Of a DNA stretch of 64,000 nucleotides, positions 8,779 through 18,269 are shown piece by piece (position 1 is the first letter of the stretch; each line of letters starts with the position of its first letter). The stretch covers positions 253,501 through 317,500 of the forward strand of contig NZ_CP006877.1 of the NCBI RefSeq assembly GCF_000816845.1, in the 5' to 3' direction. This DNA is from Rhizobium gallicum bv. gallicum R602sp. Its GTDB lineage: Bacteria; Pseudomonadota; Alphaproteobacteria; Rhizobiales; Rhizobiaceae. The position numbers were made by a program, and so were the translations under genes. The notes beneath the pieces are model-generated. The model was given only the letters and a program-made list of their open reading frames with translations, searched no databases and had not been told where the DNA came from.

Positions 8779-9072
8779 TCAGCTCTCCAGCGAAACGCGG
8801 TCGGCATGGCCGAGATCGCGGCCGGGTTCGATGATGTCCCGCACCCGCTGCTTGAGTTCCTTCGGCCCCGGGAAACCACCGTCGCGTTTGCGCTCCCAGA
8901 TGAGGTCGTCGTTGACTCGAATCTCGAAATTGCCGCCCGTACCAGGAATGAGCGCCACTTCGGCGAGGCTATCAGAAAAGGTGTGCAGCAATTCCTGCGC
9001 CATCCAGCCGGCGCGCAGCAGCCAGTTGCATTGGGTGCAGTAGAGGATCGTCACACGGGCTTTTTCAGTCAT
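8779..9072 (-). CDS. SelT/SelW/SelH-type (Rdx) selenoprotein-family protein
   Basis: 97 residues with the Rdx thioredoxin-like fold signature: an N-terminal beta strand leading into the redox motif CTQC ([19 protein letters not shown]), then [18 protein letters not shown] and [15 protein letters not shown]. The second motif residue is Cys, not selenocysteine. These small cytosolic proteins are thought to be redox adaptors. Convergent with the BA14K-like gene. Confidence 0.88.
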   Translation of the reverse strand: MTEKARVTILYCTQCNWLLRAGWMAQELLHTFSDSLAEVALIPGTGGNFEIRVNDDLIWERKRDGGFPGPKELKQRVRDIIEPGRDLGHADRVSLES

Positions 9073-9229
9073 CGGCGGATTCCTTGCAATGCTTCGATTT
9101 AAGGCCTTCGTGGCCGCTTCGCAACGTCCGGCTTGCGCGGAAAGGCCGTCGCATGTTCATGTCGCGAAGTTAGCTATGGTGCTGCGCGGCACGGTCCGCT
9201 TAATAGGCGTTCAGCACCGGGAGAGGCAG

Positions 9230-9775
9230 ATGAGCGAGCGGGACAAGATGACGGCTGGCGAGTGGTATTGCTGCCTTGATGGCGAGCTCGAGGGGCTGCG
9301 CCAGCTGGCGCGAAGGGCCGTTCACCAGCACAACACGATGCCGCCGGACGAACGCGGCAATATGGCACCGGCGCTGGCGCTGCTCTTTGCAAAGGCGCCT
9401 GCCGACGCTTTCATCGAGGCGCCGTTTCATTGCTCCTATGGTGTGAACATAGCCCTCGGCAGTCGCGTCTACCTCAATGCCGGCTGTACCATCCTCGATT
9501 CGGGAACGGTGGCAATCGGCGAGCGGTCCATGCTGGGGCCGGGCGTGCATATCTATTGTGCGGAACATCACAAGGATGCAGCTCTTCGCAAAGCCGGGAT
9601 CGAGATGGCGCGGCCGGTTTCGATCGGGGAGGATGTCTGGATCGGCGGCGGCGCTACCATTTTGGGCGGCGTGTCGATCGGGGACGGCGCAATCGTCGGC
9701 GCAGGCGCGGTTGTGACGAAAGATGTACCGAGCGGTGCGACGGTCGTCGGCAATCCGGCGCGAATCCATAAGTGA
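9230..9775 (+). CDS. Maltose/galactoside O-acetyltransferase family (left-handed beta-helix)
   Basis: 181 residues from ATG 9230 behind a GAGAGG site. The N-terminal Mac domain ([20 protein letters not shown]) is followed by hexapeptide repeats ([40 protein letters not shown]) with the active-site His region IYCAEHHKD. It transfers acetyl from acetyl-CoA to a sugar hydroxyl. Rhizobial relatives include NodL, but the chromosomal context here gives no sign of nodulation genes, so it is probably a general maltose acetyltransferase-like enzyme. Confidence 0.88.
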   Translation: MSERDKMTAGEWYCCLDGELEGLRQLARRAVHQHNTMPPDERGNMAPALALLFAKAPADAFIEAPFHCSYGVNIALGSRVYLNAGCTILDSGTVAIGERSMLGPGVHIYCAEHHKDAALRKAGIEMARPVSIGEDVWIGGGATILGGVSIGDGAIVGAGAVVTKDVPSGATVVGNPARIHK

Positions 9776-9851
9776 TTGCGATGCATATCGGCCGTGGCCT
9801 TGATTGACGTCGGATGACGCTAGATTATGGGCGAACCTGGAGGATTGGCCG

Positions 9852-10304
9852 ATGAGCAATAAGAACCTGCCATGGGAAGGTGGCTGCCGTTGTGGCCGAG
9901 TCAGGCTCAAGATCAGCGCAAAGCCGCTGCTCACCATGGCGTGCCATTGCACCGGCTGCCAGAAAATGTCGTCCAGCGCCTATTCGTTGAGCGCTGCAAT
10001 TCCGGCGGAAGGCTTCGAAGTGACCCGGGGCGAACCCGTGATCGGCGGCCTGCATGGCGTAACACGGCACTATTTCTGCCCGCATTGCATGAGTTGGATG
10101 TTTACGCGGCCCGAGGGCATGGACTGGTTCGTCAACCTGCGTGCCACCATGCTGGATGATACAACCTGGTTCACACCGTTCATCGAGACTTGGACGAGGG
10201 AGAAGCTGTCATTCGCCGAAACCGGTGCGGTGTATAGCTTTGAAACGCTGCCGGAAATGAATGCCTATGAGGGGCTGGTGAAGGAGTATGTGGCGCGGGG
10301 ATGA
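9852..10304 (+). CDS. GFA/CENP-V domain zinc-binding protein
   Basis: 150 residues from ATG 9852 with a GGAGG site at 9838. The GFA domain zinc ligands are visible: GGCRCGRVR near 10, CHCTGCQK near 35, and FCPHCMSWMF near 78. The family includes S-hydroxymethylglutathione synthase, although most members have unproven activities. Nothing nearby points to formaldehyde metabolism. Confidence 0.87.
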   Translation: MSNKNLPWEGGCRCGRVRLKISAKPLLTMACHCTGCQKMSSSAYSLSAAIPAEGFEVTRGEPVIGGLHGVTRHYFCPHCMSWMFTRPEGMDWFVNLRATMLDDTTWFTPFIETWTREKLSFAETGAVYSFETLPEMNAYEGLVKEYVARG

Positions 10305-10307
10305 GGC

Positions 10308-10526
10308 TTAGAGGCCCTGGAACAGGAGATCCGGCTCGGCAGCAATTTCGTCGCCAACCCGGCCTACTTCGTCCGCGCTCATCAACAATCTCTTGATTTC
10401 ACGGATTCCCAAGCGTTCTGAATCGGAACTGCCGAAAACTGCTTTGCGGCCCAATTTGTGGTGTTCTTTCTGATGCGACCGAAGCAGCCTTCTTCTGGCA
10501 AATATGCACTGTTTCGCGAAACGCAT
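10308..10526 (-). CDS. Small ORF translationally coupled to the NTase-HEPN gene
   Basis: A 72-residue frame whose ATG overlaps the stop of the upstream NTase-HEPN gene in a TAATG junction, a classic coupling arrangement. The product has a basic N-terminus (FARRRLLRSHQKEHHKLGRK) and an acidic helical C-terminus (REIKRLLMSADEVGRVGDE). No family is recognised. It may be a regulator or partner of the NTase-HEPN protein, or a chance frame at the end of the operon. Confidence 0.4.
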   Translation of the reverse strand: MRFAKQCIFARRRLLRSHQKEHHKLGRKAVFGSSDSERLGIREIKRLLMSADEVGRVGDEIAAEPDLLFQGL

Positions 10527-11458
10527 TAGCCTGCAGAGCTGCCGCTCGCCCGCTCCAGCTCGACCAGCTGCTCCTTGCAGATCGTCTCGACGAGGCGGTG
10601 CAGATGCTCCGTCCGCTCGACCAGCCACGCAAGCGCTTCGTCGGTAATCTCGAAGTGCTTCGAGTAACGCGCCTTCACATAGGCTTCGTTGAGGATGTTG
10701 TACCAGGCGGTATAGCGGTGCTGGTCGCGCGGCCAGGCGTCGATCAACCGGCGGTCCTGATCTTCGGCCAGCCCGCGTAGGAATTTCAGGTTGTGCGATG
10801 GCGGGCTATAATTGGTCAGCGTGAGAAGCGCCGTCGCAAAAGCATGCTCGTTTGCCTGGTGTAGACTAAACGCTGCCAGACGTGCCCATTCGGTCGCTTC
10901 ACCAATTTGGCTGGCCTGCCATTGCGCGGTCCGAAGGGTTAATTGAGCCTCCGGGTAGCGCCTCTCGAAATGCTCCTTCGCCACCCTGTATGCATCGACG
11001 GCGGAAAGCCTTCTTGGTTCGGCCAGCGGCCGGTCGTCGAGCTCGTAGAGCACGATGCCCTCGCGCAAGATGTCGACGAAGAAATACTGGCCGTCGGCCA
11101 AAAAGTTGTTCACTTCCCGGGCGCCATGGACGATCAGCCCGACCGGCGTTTTCACATCCTTGTCCCACATCAGCCGGTCGGTCGCCTTGTCCCAAAATTG
11201 CGGTTCGGCCAGTTGCTTGGAATTGACGATCACCAGGATGTCGTAGTCGGAGCGGTAGCCCTTCATCGTGTGCGGCTCGTCGACCCAGGTGCCGCGGCTA
11301 TACGAACCAAACAAAATGATTTTTAAGATCCGACCGCGCTTCTTGAAGGCCGCAGACGTGCCTGACAGGGCGTCGGCGAACTCCTCATGGATGATCGCAA
11401 CGACGCGGGCAAGCTCGCGCTGCTTTTCTTCCGGCAGATGTTCCAAGGACGATCGCAT
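10526..11458 (-). CDS. Fused nucleotidyltransferase (MNT)-HEPN domain protein
   Basis: 310 residues. The N-terminal pol-beta-type nucleotidyltransferase has ILFGSYSRGTW (48-58) followed by the catalytic Asp pair in SDYDILVIV (D71, D73). The C-terminal HEPN domain spans about 155-305 (AFSLHQANEHAFATALLTLTNYSPPSHNLKFL, then ARYSKHF). Separate MNT and HEPN genes form type VII toxin-antitoxin pairs in which the NTase AMPylates the HEPN RNase; here both activities are in one chain, which may be self-neutralised. The neighbouring decayed ccdAB genes make this spot look like a small defence insertion beside lepA. Confidence 0.85.
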   Translation of the reverse strand: MRSSLEHLPEEKQRELARVVAIIHEEFADALSGTSAAFKKRGRILKIILFGSYSRGTWVDEPHTMKGYRSDYDILVIVNSKQLAEPQFWDKATDRLMWDKDVKTPVGLIVHGAREVNNFLADGQYFFVDILREGIVLYELDDRPLAEPRRLSAVDAYRVAKEHFERRYPEAQLTLRTAQWQASQIGEATEWARLAAFSLHQANEHAFATALLTLTNYSPPSHNLKFLRGLAEDQDRRLIDAWPRDQHRYTAWYNILNEAYVKARYSKHFEITDEALAWLVERTEHLHRLVETICKEQLVELERASGSSAG

Positions 11459-11580
11459 GGGTCCATCGATAGGCCAAAGACGATTCGCCGTCTACTACTG
11501 GAAACTGTAGGAACTGCGACCGTTTGCAAGCCGACGCAATCTCCCGCGGCTACAGTGGAGCGGGATGGTTCCTTGCTTTT

Positions 11581-11836
11581 TCAGGGGTTTGAAAGCGGGC
11601 CATGAAATTTGCCGTACTTCACAAACGGTAGCCCGTGCGTTTCAACGCAAGCATCTGCTTCGGCTATCGCCTCCGCATTCTCGCCGCAAGCATTCGCGCT
11701 CGGCTTTGATCGCGCGGGTGATCCCGTTTTCCGCGGCACGGTAGATGTTGACATTGAGTTGGCGTGCGGAGGAGACGATCTGAGCATCGAGAGACCGATT
11801 CGAGGCCTTTCGGACAGGCGGTGCACGGCGATAGTC
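11581..11836 (-). pseudogene. Decayed ccdAB toxin-antitoxin module
   Basis: Two minus-strand frames together rebuild a CcdA antitoxin: VRKASNRSLDAQIVSS with NVNIYRAAENGITRAIKAER in one frame, then ENAEAIAEADACVETHGLP in the next. The switch lies near 11681-11688 and indicates loss of one base (or gain of two). The reading frame then runs past the usual CcdA end, and the overlapping ATG at 11603 begins MARFQ, the usual start of CcdB, but stops after 17 codons. No antitoxin start codon is visible. The module is therefore inactive. Confidence 0.7.
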
Positions 11837-11840
11837 CTTC

Positions 11841-11874
11841 CGAAGTTATGCGCAGGAAATTGCGCATAACTTCG
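11841..11874. repeat. Long inverted repeat (hairpin) downstream of lepA
   Basis: Perfect 14-bp arms CGAAGTTATGCGCA (11841-11854) and TGCGCATAACTTCG (11861-11874) around a 6-nt loop, with four more flanking pairs after a one-base bulge. It lies 13 nt past the lepA stop. There is no T-tract on either strand, so it may be a factor-dependent terminator, an mRNA-end stabiliser or a recombinase site rather than an intrinsic terminator. Confidence 0.75.
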
Positions 11875-11887
11875 AAGGGAAAAGGAT

Positions 11888-13720
<1,833 letters not shown>

Positions 13721-13862
13721 ATAGCAGTGCCGCCCCCCGCCGCAAAGCGGAAAAGCAGGACTCCGTTTAGGATAAAACGCGCGTCATAGGCGGTGACAAA
13801 AACCGCTTGATTCCATTATCAGGCCATGCATTTCTCTTATAGTAGAATCAGTGGATCGGACG

Positions 13863-14429
13863 ATGGACCAGGAACTCGAAACGGCGATCGGCATTCGCAT
13901 CCGCAAGCTCAGGGTCGAAAAGGGCCTGACGCTGGATGACCTTGCCAATGCCTCCGGCGTCAGCCGCGCGATGATCTCGCGCATCGAGCGGGCGGAGGCG
14001 AGCCCGACGGCCTCGCTGCTTGCAAGGGTCTGTGCCGCGCTCGGGCTTTCGCTTTCAGCCTTCTTTGCCGATGAAAGACAGGCCTCGCCACTTGCAAGAC
14101 GCCATGAGCAGCAGGTCTGGCGCGATCCGGAAACCGGTTATCTGCGCCGCTCCGTCTCGCCACCCGCAACGTCGTCCGAGGTCGATATCGTCGACGTCGA
14201 GTTCCCTGCGGGCGCCTGCGTCAGCTTTCCGCCGCATACGGCAAGCCACGGCATGACACAGCACGTCTGGGTGTTCGAAGGCGAGATGGAGATGACCACT
14301 GGCGCAACGGTGCATCATCTTTTGCCCGGCGATTGCCTCTTCATGCCGGTCGGGGAGGGGCATGTCTTCCGCAATCCCACCGGCAAACCCGCCCGTTATT
14401 GCGTCGTGCTCAACCGTAGCACCCGCTGA
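13863..14429 (+). CDS. XRE-family regulator with C-terminal cupin sensor domain
   Basis: 188 residues from ATG 13863 (GTG 13851 possible). The HTH_3 domain lies at about 10-65 (IRKLRVEKGLTLDDLANASG, VSRAMISRIERAEASPTASL) and a cupin domain at about 110-185 (HVWVFEGEMEMTTGATVHHL, GDCLFMPVGEGHVFRNPT). This architecture is that of PuuR-type regulators that sense small metabolites. It heads a run of same-strand genes (GNAT, HDAC-family hydrolase, recX) with short gaps, so it probably controls at least the next two. Confidence 0.9.
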   Translation: MDQELETAIGIRIRKLRVEKGLTLDDLANASGVSRAMISRIERAEASPTASLLARVCAALGLSLSAFFADERQASPLARRHEQQVWRDPETGYLRRSVSPPATSSEVDIVDVEFPAGACVSFPPHTASHGMTQHVWVFEGEMEMTTGATVHHLLPGDCLFMPVGEGHVFRNPTGKPARYCVVLNRSTR

Positions 14430-14451
14430 TTTGATTTTCAGGAGAGAGATC

Positions 14452-14973
14452 GTGACCGTCATTCGTATTCTTGATGCACAACAGGCCAATGGGGCTATTC
14501 CGGAACTTTGCGAGATACTCGTCGACTGCGTGGAGGGCGGCGCTTCAGTCGGCTTTATGCAGCCTTACACGGCGGCCGACGCCGAGCCCTATTGGAGGAG
14601 CGTCGCAGAAACGGTCGGGGCGGGCGTCAACCTGCTCGCCGTGGCTGAGATCGACGGAAAGATCGTCGGGACGGTGCAGGTCGGATTTGCCTCGATGCCG
14701 AACCAGCCGCACCGTGGCGATTTGAAGAAGCTGCTCGTGCATCGTTCTGCTCGTGGCAAAGGTATGGCACGGCTGCTGATGGAAGCGATCGAACACGAAG
14801 CCGCAAAACATGGCAAGCGCCTGCTGGTGCTCGACACAGCAACCGGCAGCGAGGCGGAGGCAATCTATCCGCGACTCGGCTGGGAGCGCGCCGGCGTCAT
14901 TCCGGATTATGCGATGTGGCCGGAAGGCGGCTATTGCGCAACCACGCTCTTCTACAAGCGCATCGCTCCCTAA
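14452..14973 (+). CDS. GNAT family N-acetyltransferase
   Basis: 173 residues from GTG 14452, which is preceded by AGGAGAGA at the right spacing. GNAT core: VAEIDGKIVGTVQVGFA, then the acetyl-CoA motif LLVHRSARGKGMARLLMEAIE, and a C-terminal LGWERAGVIPDYAMWPEGG segment. The substrate is unknown. Its place between an XRE-cupin regulator and a deacetylase-fold enzyme suggests a polyamine- or amine-related acetylation cycle (inference). Confidence 0.85.
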   Translation: MTVIRILDAQQANGAIPELCEILVDCVEGGASVGFMQPYTAADAEPYWRSVAETVGAGVNLLAVAEIDGKIVGTVQVGFASMPNQPHRGDLKKLLVHRSARGKGMARLLMEAIEHEAAKHGKRLLVLDTATGSEAEAIYPRLGWERAGVIPDYAMWPEGGYCATTLFYKRIAP

Positions 14974-15035
14974 ACCATTGACAAGGCGTGCATCCGCCGC
15001 GCCTTATCCAACAAAACAAATCAGGGGAGAAGCCG

Positions 15036-16061
15036 GTGCGCGTCATTTATTCCGAAGACCACAAGCTGCGCGATGCGAAGACAGAGCTGCATGGCGGTCT
15101 GCTGGTGACGCCGTTCGAAGGACCGTTTCGCGCAGAGTGGATCCTAAAAGCAGTCAAAGAAGCGGGCTTTTCGGATGTTGTTGCGCCGGAACGGCATGGA
15201 CTGGAAACGGCTCTGAAAGTGCATGACGCCGGCTATCTCGATTTCCTGTCGAAGGCCTGGACTTTGTGGCAGGCGAGCGGGGCCGCGGGCGAAGCGATCC
15301 CGACCTCACTGCCGGTGCGCCGCGCAACGCAGCGCGTGCCGAACGATATCGACGGAATGCTCGGCTATTACGCCAATGCCACCGAAACCTCGATCACCGG
15401 CGGCACCTACGAGGCCGCCGTTGCCTCGATGCAATGCGCGATCACCGGCGCCGATTGGCTAAATGGCGGAAACCGGTTCGCCTTCTCGCTTTGCCGGCCT
15501 CCCGGCCATCATGCGGGCATCGATCTCTTCGGCGGCTATTGCTTCATCAACAACGCCGCCGTCGCGGCCCAACGCCTGCTGGATATCGGCGCAAAGAAGG
15601 TTGCGATCCTCGATGTCGATTTCCATCACGGCAACGGCACGCAGGACATCACCTATCGCCGCGGCGACATTTTCTTTGCGTCCCTGCACGGCGAACCCGC
15701 CAATGCCTTTCCCTATTTCTGGGGCTATGCCGATGAAACCGGTGAGGGCGACGGCGAAACCTGCAATGCGAACTACCCGCTGCCGCGCGGCACGGCCTGG
15801 GCTGCATGGTCGGCAGCGGTTGCGGATTCGCTTGCGCGCATCAAGGCTTTTGGCGCCGAAGCCATCGTCGTCTCGCTCGGCGTCGATACCTTCGAACGCG
15901 ATCCGATCTCCTTCTTCAAGCTGACTTCCGATGATTTCACACGCATGGGCGCATTGATCGCCAAGGCGGGCCTTCCAGTCCTGACCTGCATGGAGGGCGG
16001 CTATGGCGTAACGGAAATCGGTCTCAACGTCGCCAATATGCTGAAAGGGCTGGAGGCCTAG
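15036..16061 (+). CDS. Histone-deacetylase superfamily hydrolase, acetylpolyamine amidohydrolase-like
   Basis: 341 residues from GTG 15036 with a GGGGAG site. The arginase/HDAC fold signatures are intact: CRPPGHHAG with the catalytic His pair 158/159, GGYCFINNAAVAA, the zinc site LDVDFHHGNGTQ (D195, H197) and SLGVDTFERDP (D284), and a final GGYGVTE. The segment SLHGEPANAFPYFWG resembles the SLH-x-YPYFxG loop of acetylpolyamine amidohydrolases rather than true histone deacetylases. It probably removes acetyl groups from acetylated polyamines or similar amides in the cytoplasm. Confidence 0.87.
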   Translation: MRVIYSEDHKLRDAKTELHGGLLVTPFEGPFRAEWILKAVKEAGFSDVVAPERHGLETALKVHDAGYLDFLSKAWTLWQASGAAGEAIPTSLPVRRATQRVPNDIDGMLGYYANATETSITGGTYEAAVASMQCAITGADWLNGGNRFAFSLCRPPGHHAGIDLFGGYCFINNAAVAAQRLLDIGAKKVAILDVDFHHGNGTQDITYRRGDIFFASLHGEPANAFPYFWGYADETGEGDGETCNANYPLPRGTAWAAWSAAVADSLARIKAFGAEAIVVSLGVDTFERDPISFFKLTSDDFTRMGALIAKAGLPVLTCMEGGYGVTEIGLNVANMLKGLEA

Positions 16062-16071
16062 AAAGCCTGCG

Positions 16072-16626
16072 ATGGACGACCAAAATCAGCAATCCGATGT
16101 TCCGACGCCGCGAATGCTCTCCTGGGCACGCAACTCGACGATCTATCGCCTCGAGCGCCGGATGATGACGGAAAAACAGCTCTTCGATGCGATCACGCGA
16201 AAGGCGAAGCAGAAGTTCGAAGACATCAGTGCGGCGCAGCTGAAGGCGCTGGCCGACTCGGCGGTTAAATTCGCCTACGACCAGAAGGCTCTGGACGACG
16301 TCGCCTATGCTGCGGTGAGCACCCGCTCGGCGGTGCGCGGCGGCAAGTCGAAACGGAACATCGCGCAGAAACTCTCCTCGAAAGGGGTGGCAACCGATAT
16401 CGTCGATACCGCGCTCGAGCGTGCAGACGATCTGTTCGCCGCCGTCGTCTTCGCCCGCAAGCGCGCCTTTGGTCCGTTCCGGCGTGGCGATCTAGATGAG
16501 AAGCGAAAGGTGAAGGAGCTTTCAGCTTTCGCCCGGAATGGATTCAGCTTTGAGATCGGCAAAAAAGTGTTTGGCATGAGCCTCAGCGAGGCTGAAGAGG
16601 TGCTCGAAACTAGGCTGGCGTTTTAG
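16072..16626 (+). CDS. recX: Regulatory protein RecX
   Basis: 184 residues. The RecX three-helix repeats are recognisable: SWARNSTIYRLERRMMTEKQL (first repeat), DVAYAAVSTRSAVRGGKSKR (second) and AFARNGFSFEIGKKVFGMS (third). RecX binds RecA filaments and dampens recombinase activity. It begins 11 nt after the hydrolase stop, so it probably shares that transcript; recA is not in the window. Confidence 0.88.
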   Translation: MDDQNQQSDVPTPRMLSWARNSTIYRLERRMMTEKQLFDAITRKAKQKFEDISAAQLKALADSAVKFAYDQKALDDVAYAAVSTRSAVRGGKSKRNIAQKLSSKGVATDIVDTALERADDLFAAVVFARKRAFGPFRRGDLDEKRKVKELSAFARNGFSFEIGKKVFGMSLSEAEEVLETRLAF

Positions 16627-16724
16627 CGTCTCGGTTCATAAAGCGCGCTTATGTTCGGATCAGAAGTTTGCATTTGCCGCTCTGCGATTGCGTTCGTATC
16701 AGTGGAGCAAATCAGGAGCGGAAA

Positions 16725-17636
16725 ATGGATCAGAAGACGGGCGAACCAGCGGCAAACGGCAGTGCCGTTGCGCTAACTGCAGCGACCCCCTCATTTTCCA
16801 GCGGTGTTGCGGCCGGTGCACTCATGTGCCTGCTGTCGATGTCGTCCATTCAGTTTGGTGCAGCATTCTCTTCCGGCGCGATCGCAGCCTATGGATCGGC
16901 CGGTGCCTCCTGGCTACGGCTTGCCTTCGCGGCAGTCATCCTTGCGATCGCCGTTCGCCCGCCATTACTGCGCTACAGCCGCGAGCAATGGATCGGCGCA
17001 CTGGTTCTCGGCACGACGACAGCGCTAATGACCATGTCCTTCTTCGCGGCGATCGAGCGAATTCCTTTGGGGCTTGCGGTAGCGATCGATTTTCTTGGTC
17101 CGCTTTCGGTCGCGACGTTCGGTTATGGCCTGACGCGGCGCCTGATCTGGCCGGCGATTGCCGCAGCCGGAGTTCTCCTCCTCGCCTATGATGGCGAGCA
17201 ATGGGTCGGCAATCTGCCCGGCGTGCTCTTTGCCTTCGGCGCCGGCGCGGGCTGGGCATGCTATATCATGCTGACGAAAAAGGTCGGTGCGGCGTTCAAG
17301 GGACTGGAAGGCCTCTCCATGTCGCTGATCGTGGCAGCGGTGGTGGCGACGCCCTTCGGCTTTGCCGGGGCCGCGTCGAACCTCGATGGCTACGGTCTCG
17401 TCGAGATGGCAGGTCTGGCGATCCTCGTTCCGCTCTTGCCCTATACCCTGGAAATGATTGCGTTACGGCGGATGTCGACGGCCGCGTTCGGCATCCTGAT
17501 GAGCTTGGAACCGGCAATCGGCGCGCTCGCGGGCTTCCTCATCCTTGCGCAACCCATGACGCTGTTGCAGACGCTCGGGACCGCGCTGGTCGTTGCGGCG
17601 AGCGCAAGTGCGACCTTTTCGACGGAAAAAGCTTAG
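16725..17636 (+). CDS. EamA/DMT-family exporter (RhtA-like)
   Basis: 303 residues from ATG 16725 (AGGAGCGG site). Ten hydrophobic helices in two EamA repeats, with motifs TTALMTMSFFAAIERIPLG and TAAFGILMSLEPAIGALAGF typical of RhtA/YdcZ-like amino-acid or metabolite exporters. The substrate cannot be predicted. The last codons overlap the convergent truncated-hemoglobin gene by 4 nt. Confidence 0.88.
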   Translation: MDQKTGEPAANGSAVALTAATPSFSSGVAAGALMCLLSMSSIQFGAAFSSGAIAAYGSAGASWLRLAFAAVILAIAVRPPLLRYSREQWIGALVLGTTTALMTMSFFAAIERIPLGLAVAIDFLGPLSVATFGYGLTRRLIWPAIAAAGVLLLAYDGEQWVGNLPGVLFAFGAGAGWACYIMLTKKVGAAFKGLEGLSMSLIVAAVVATPFGFAGAASNLDGYGLVEMAGLAILVPLLPYTLEMIALRRMSTAAFGILMSLEPAIGALAGFLILAQPMTLLQTLGTALVVAASASATFSTEKA

Positions 17637-18100
17637 GCGGGCTTGCGCGCCGGATCGTCCAGTGCGGGGTTGTAGAATAGCGATAGCGTCAAACTCTTCG
17701 CGATGCGTTCCGCTGTCGCCATGAACCAGGCCTTTGCCGCGGCATTTGGAGCGATATCATCGAGCGTTGCGGCAAAGAGCTCCAGCCATTGCGGAAAGAG
17801 AGCCGGCGTCATGTTTGCAACACCGACATGTGCTTGCACCGGCTTCCCGCCGTAGGCGCCGCTGCGGAAGGCGACGGACGACCAGAAGCTCTTCATCTTC
17901 GCCATGTGCTCCGGCCAGCGGCCGGCAAGCCGGGCGTCGAAAACCGGGCCGAGTTCGGGATGTGTAAGGACGCGGCCGTAGAATGTCTCGACCAGCCTGT
18001 CGATGAAGGCATTGTCGATGCCCATCGCATTCATTTCTGCTTCCGCTCGCTGGCGGATTGCGGCGGCATGCGCCGCCCTGCCTTGCAATTCACTATTCAT
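17633..18100 (-). CDS. Group III truncated hemoglobin
   Basis: 155 residues from ATG 18100. The truncated-globin core includes IDRLVETFYGRVLTHPELGP, FDARLAGRWPEHMAKMKSFW and GKPVQAHVGV with the candidate proximal His. The pattern fits group III (COG2346) rather than groups I/II. Likely roles are NO or oxygen chemistry in microaerobic cells; no regulatory site was found. A start 30 nt further upstream exists but would add non-conserved residues. Confidence 0.87.
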   Translation of the reverse strand: MNSELQGRAAHAAAIRQRAEAEMNAMGIDNAFIDRLVETFYGRVLTHPELGPVFDARLAGRWPEHMAKMKSFWSSVAFRSGAYGGKPVQAHVGVANMTPALFPQWLELFAATLDDIAPNAAAKAWFMATAERIAKSLTLSLFYNPALDDPARKPA

Positions 18101-18238
18101 CTCAGACCCATGGTCGCTTTGTTGCAGCACGCCTCATATAGGCACCCGCCTCTTCCAACTGAAGTCCACAATTCGTCTTGCGGCAATCTGTCGGGATCGT
18201 CCGCGCGGTGCTTGACGCCTTGCGGAGCGCTGTTTAGA

Positions 18239-18255
18239 TTTAGAATAATTCTAAA
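18239..18255. promoter_or_regulatory. Irr box (ICE-type) before mbfA
   Basis: TTTAGAATAATTCTAAA is a perfect 8-1-8 palindrome, matching the iron-control element bound by Irr in Rhizobiales, and ends 14 nt before the mbfA ATG. That position would let Irr block expression at low iron. Confidence 0.85.
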
Positions 18256-18269
18256 ATGGAGCTATTGTT

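Noticed and set aside
11861..11874. Resemblance of ATAACTTCG to a loxP half-site
   Set aside because: Only nine bases match and the rest of the arm differs; treated as an ordinary inverted repeat.
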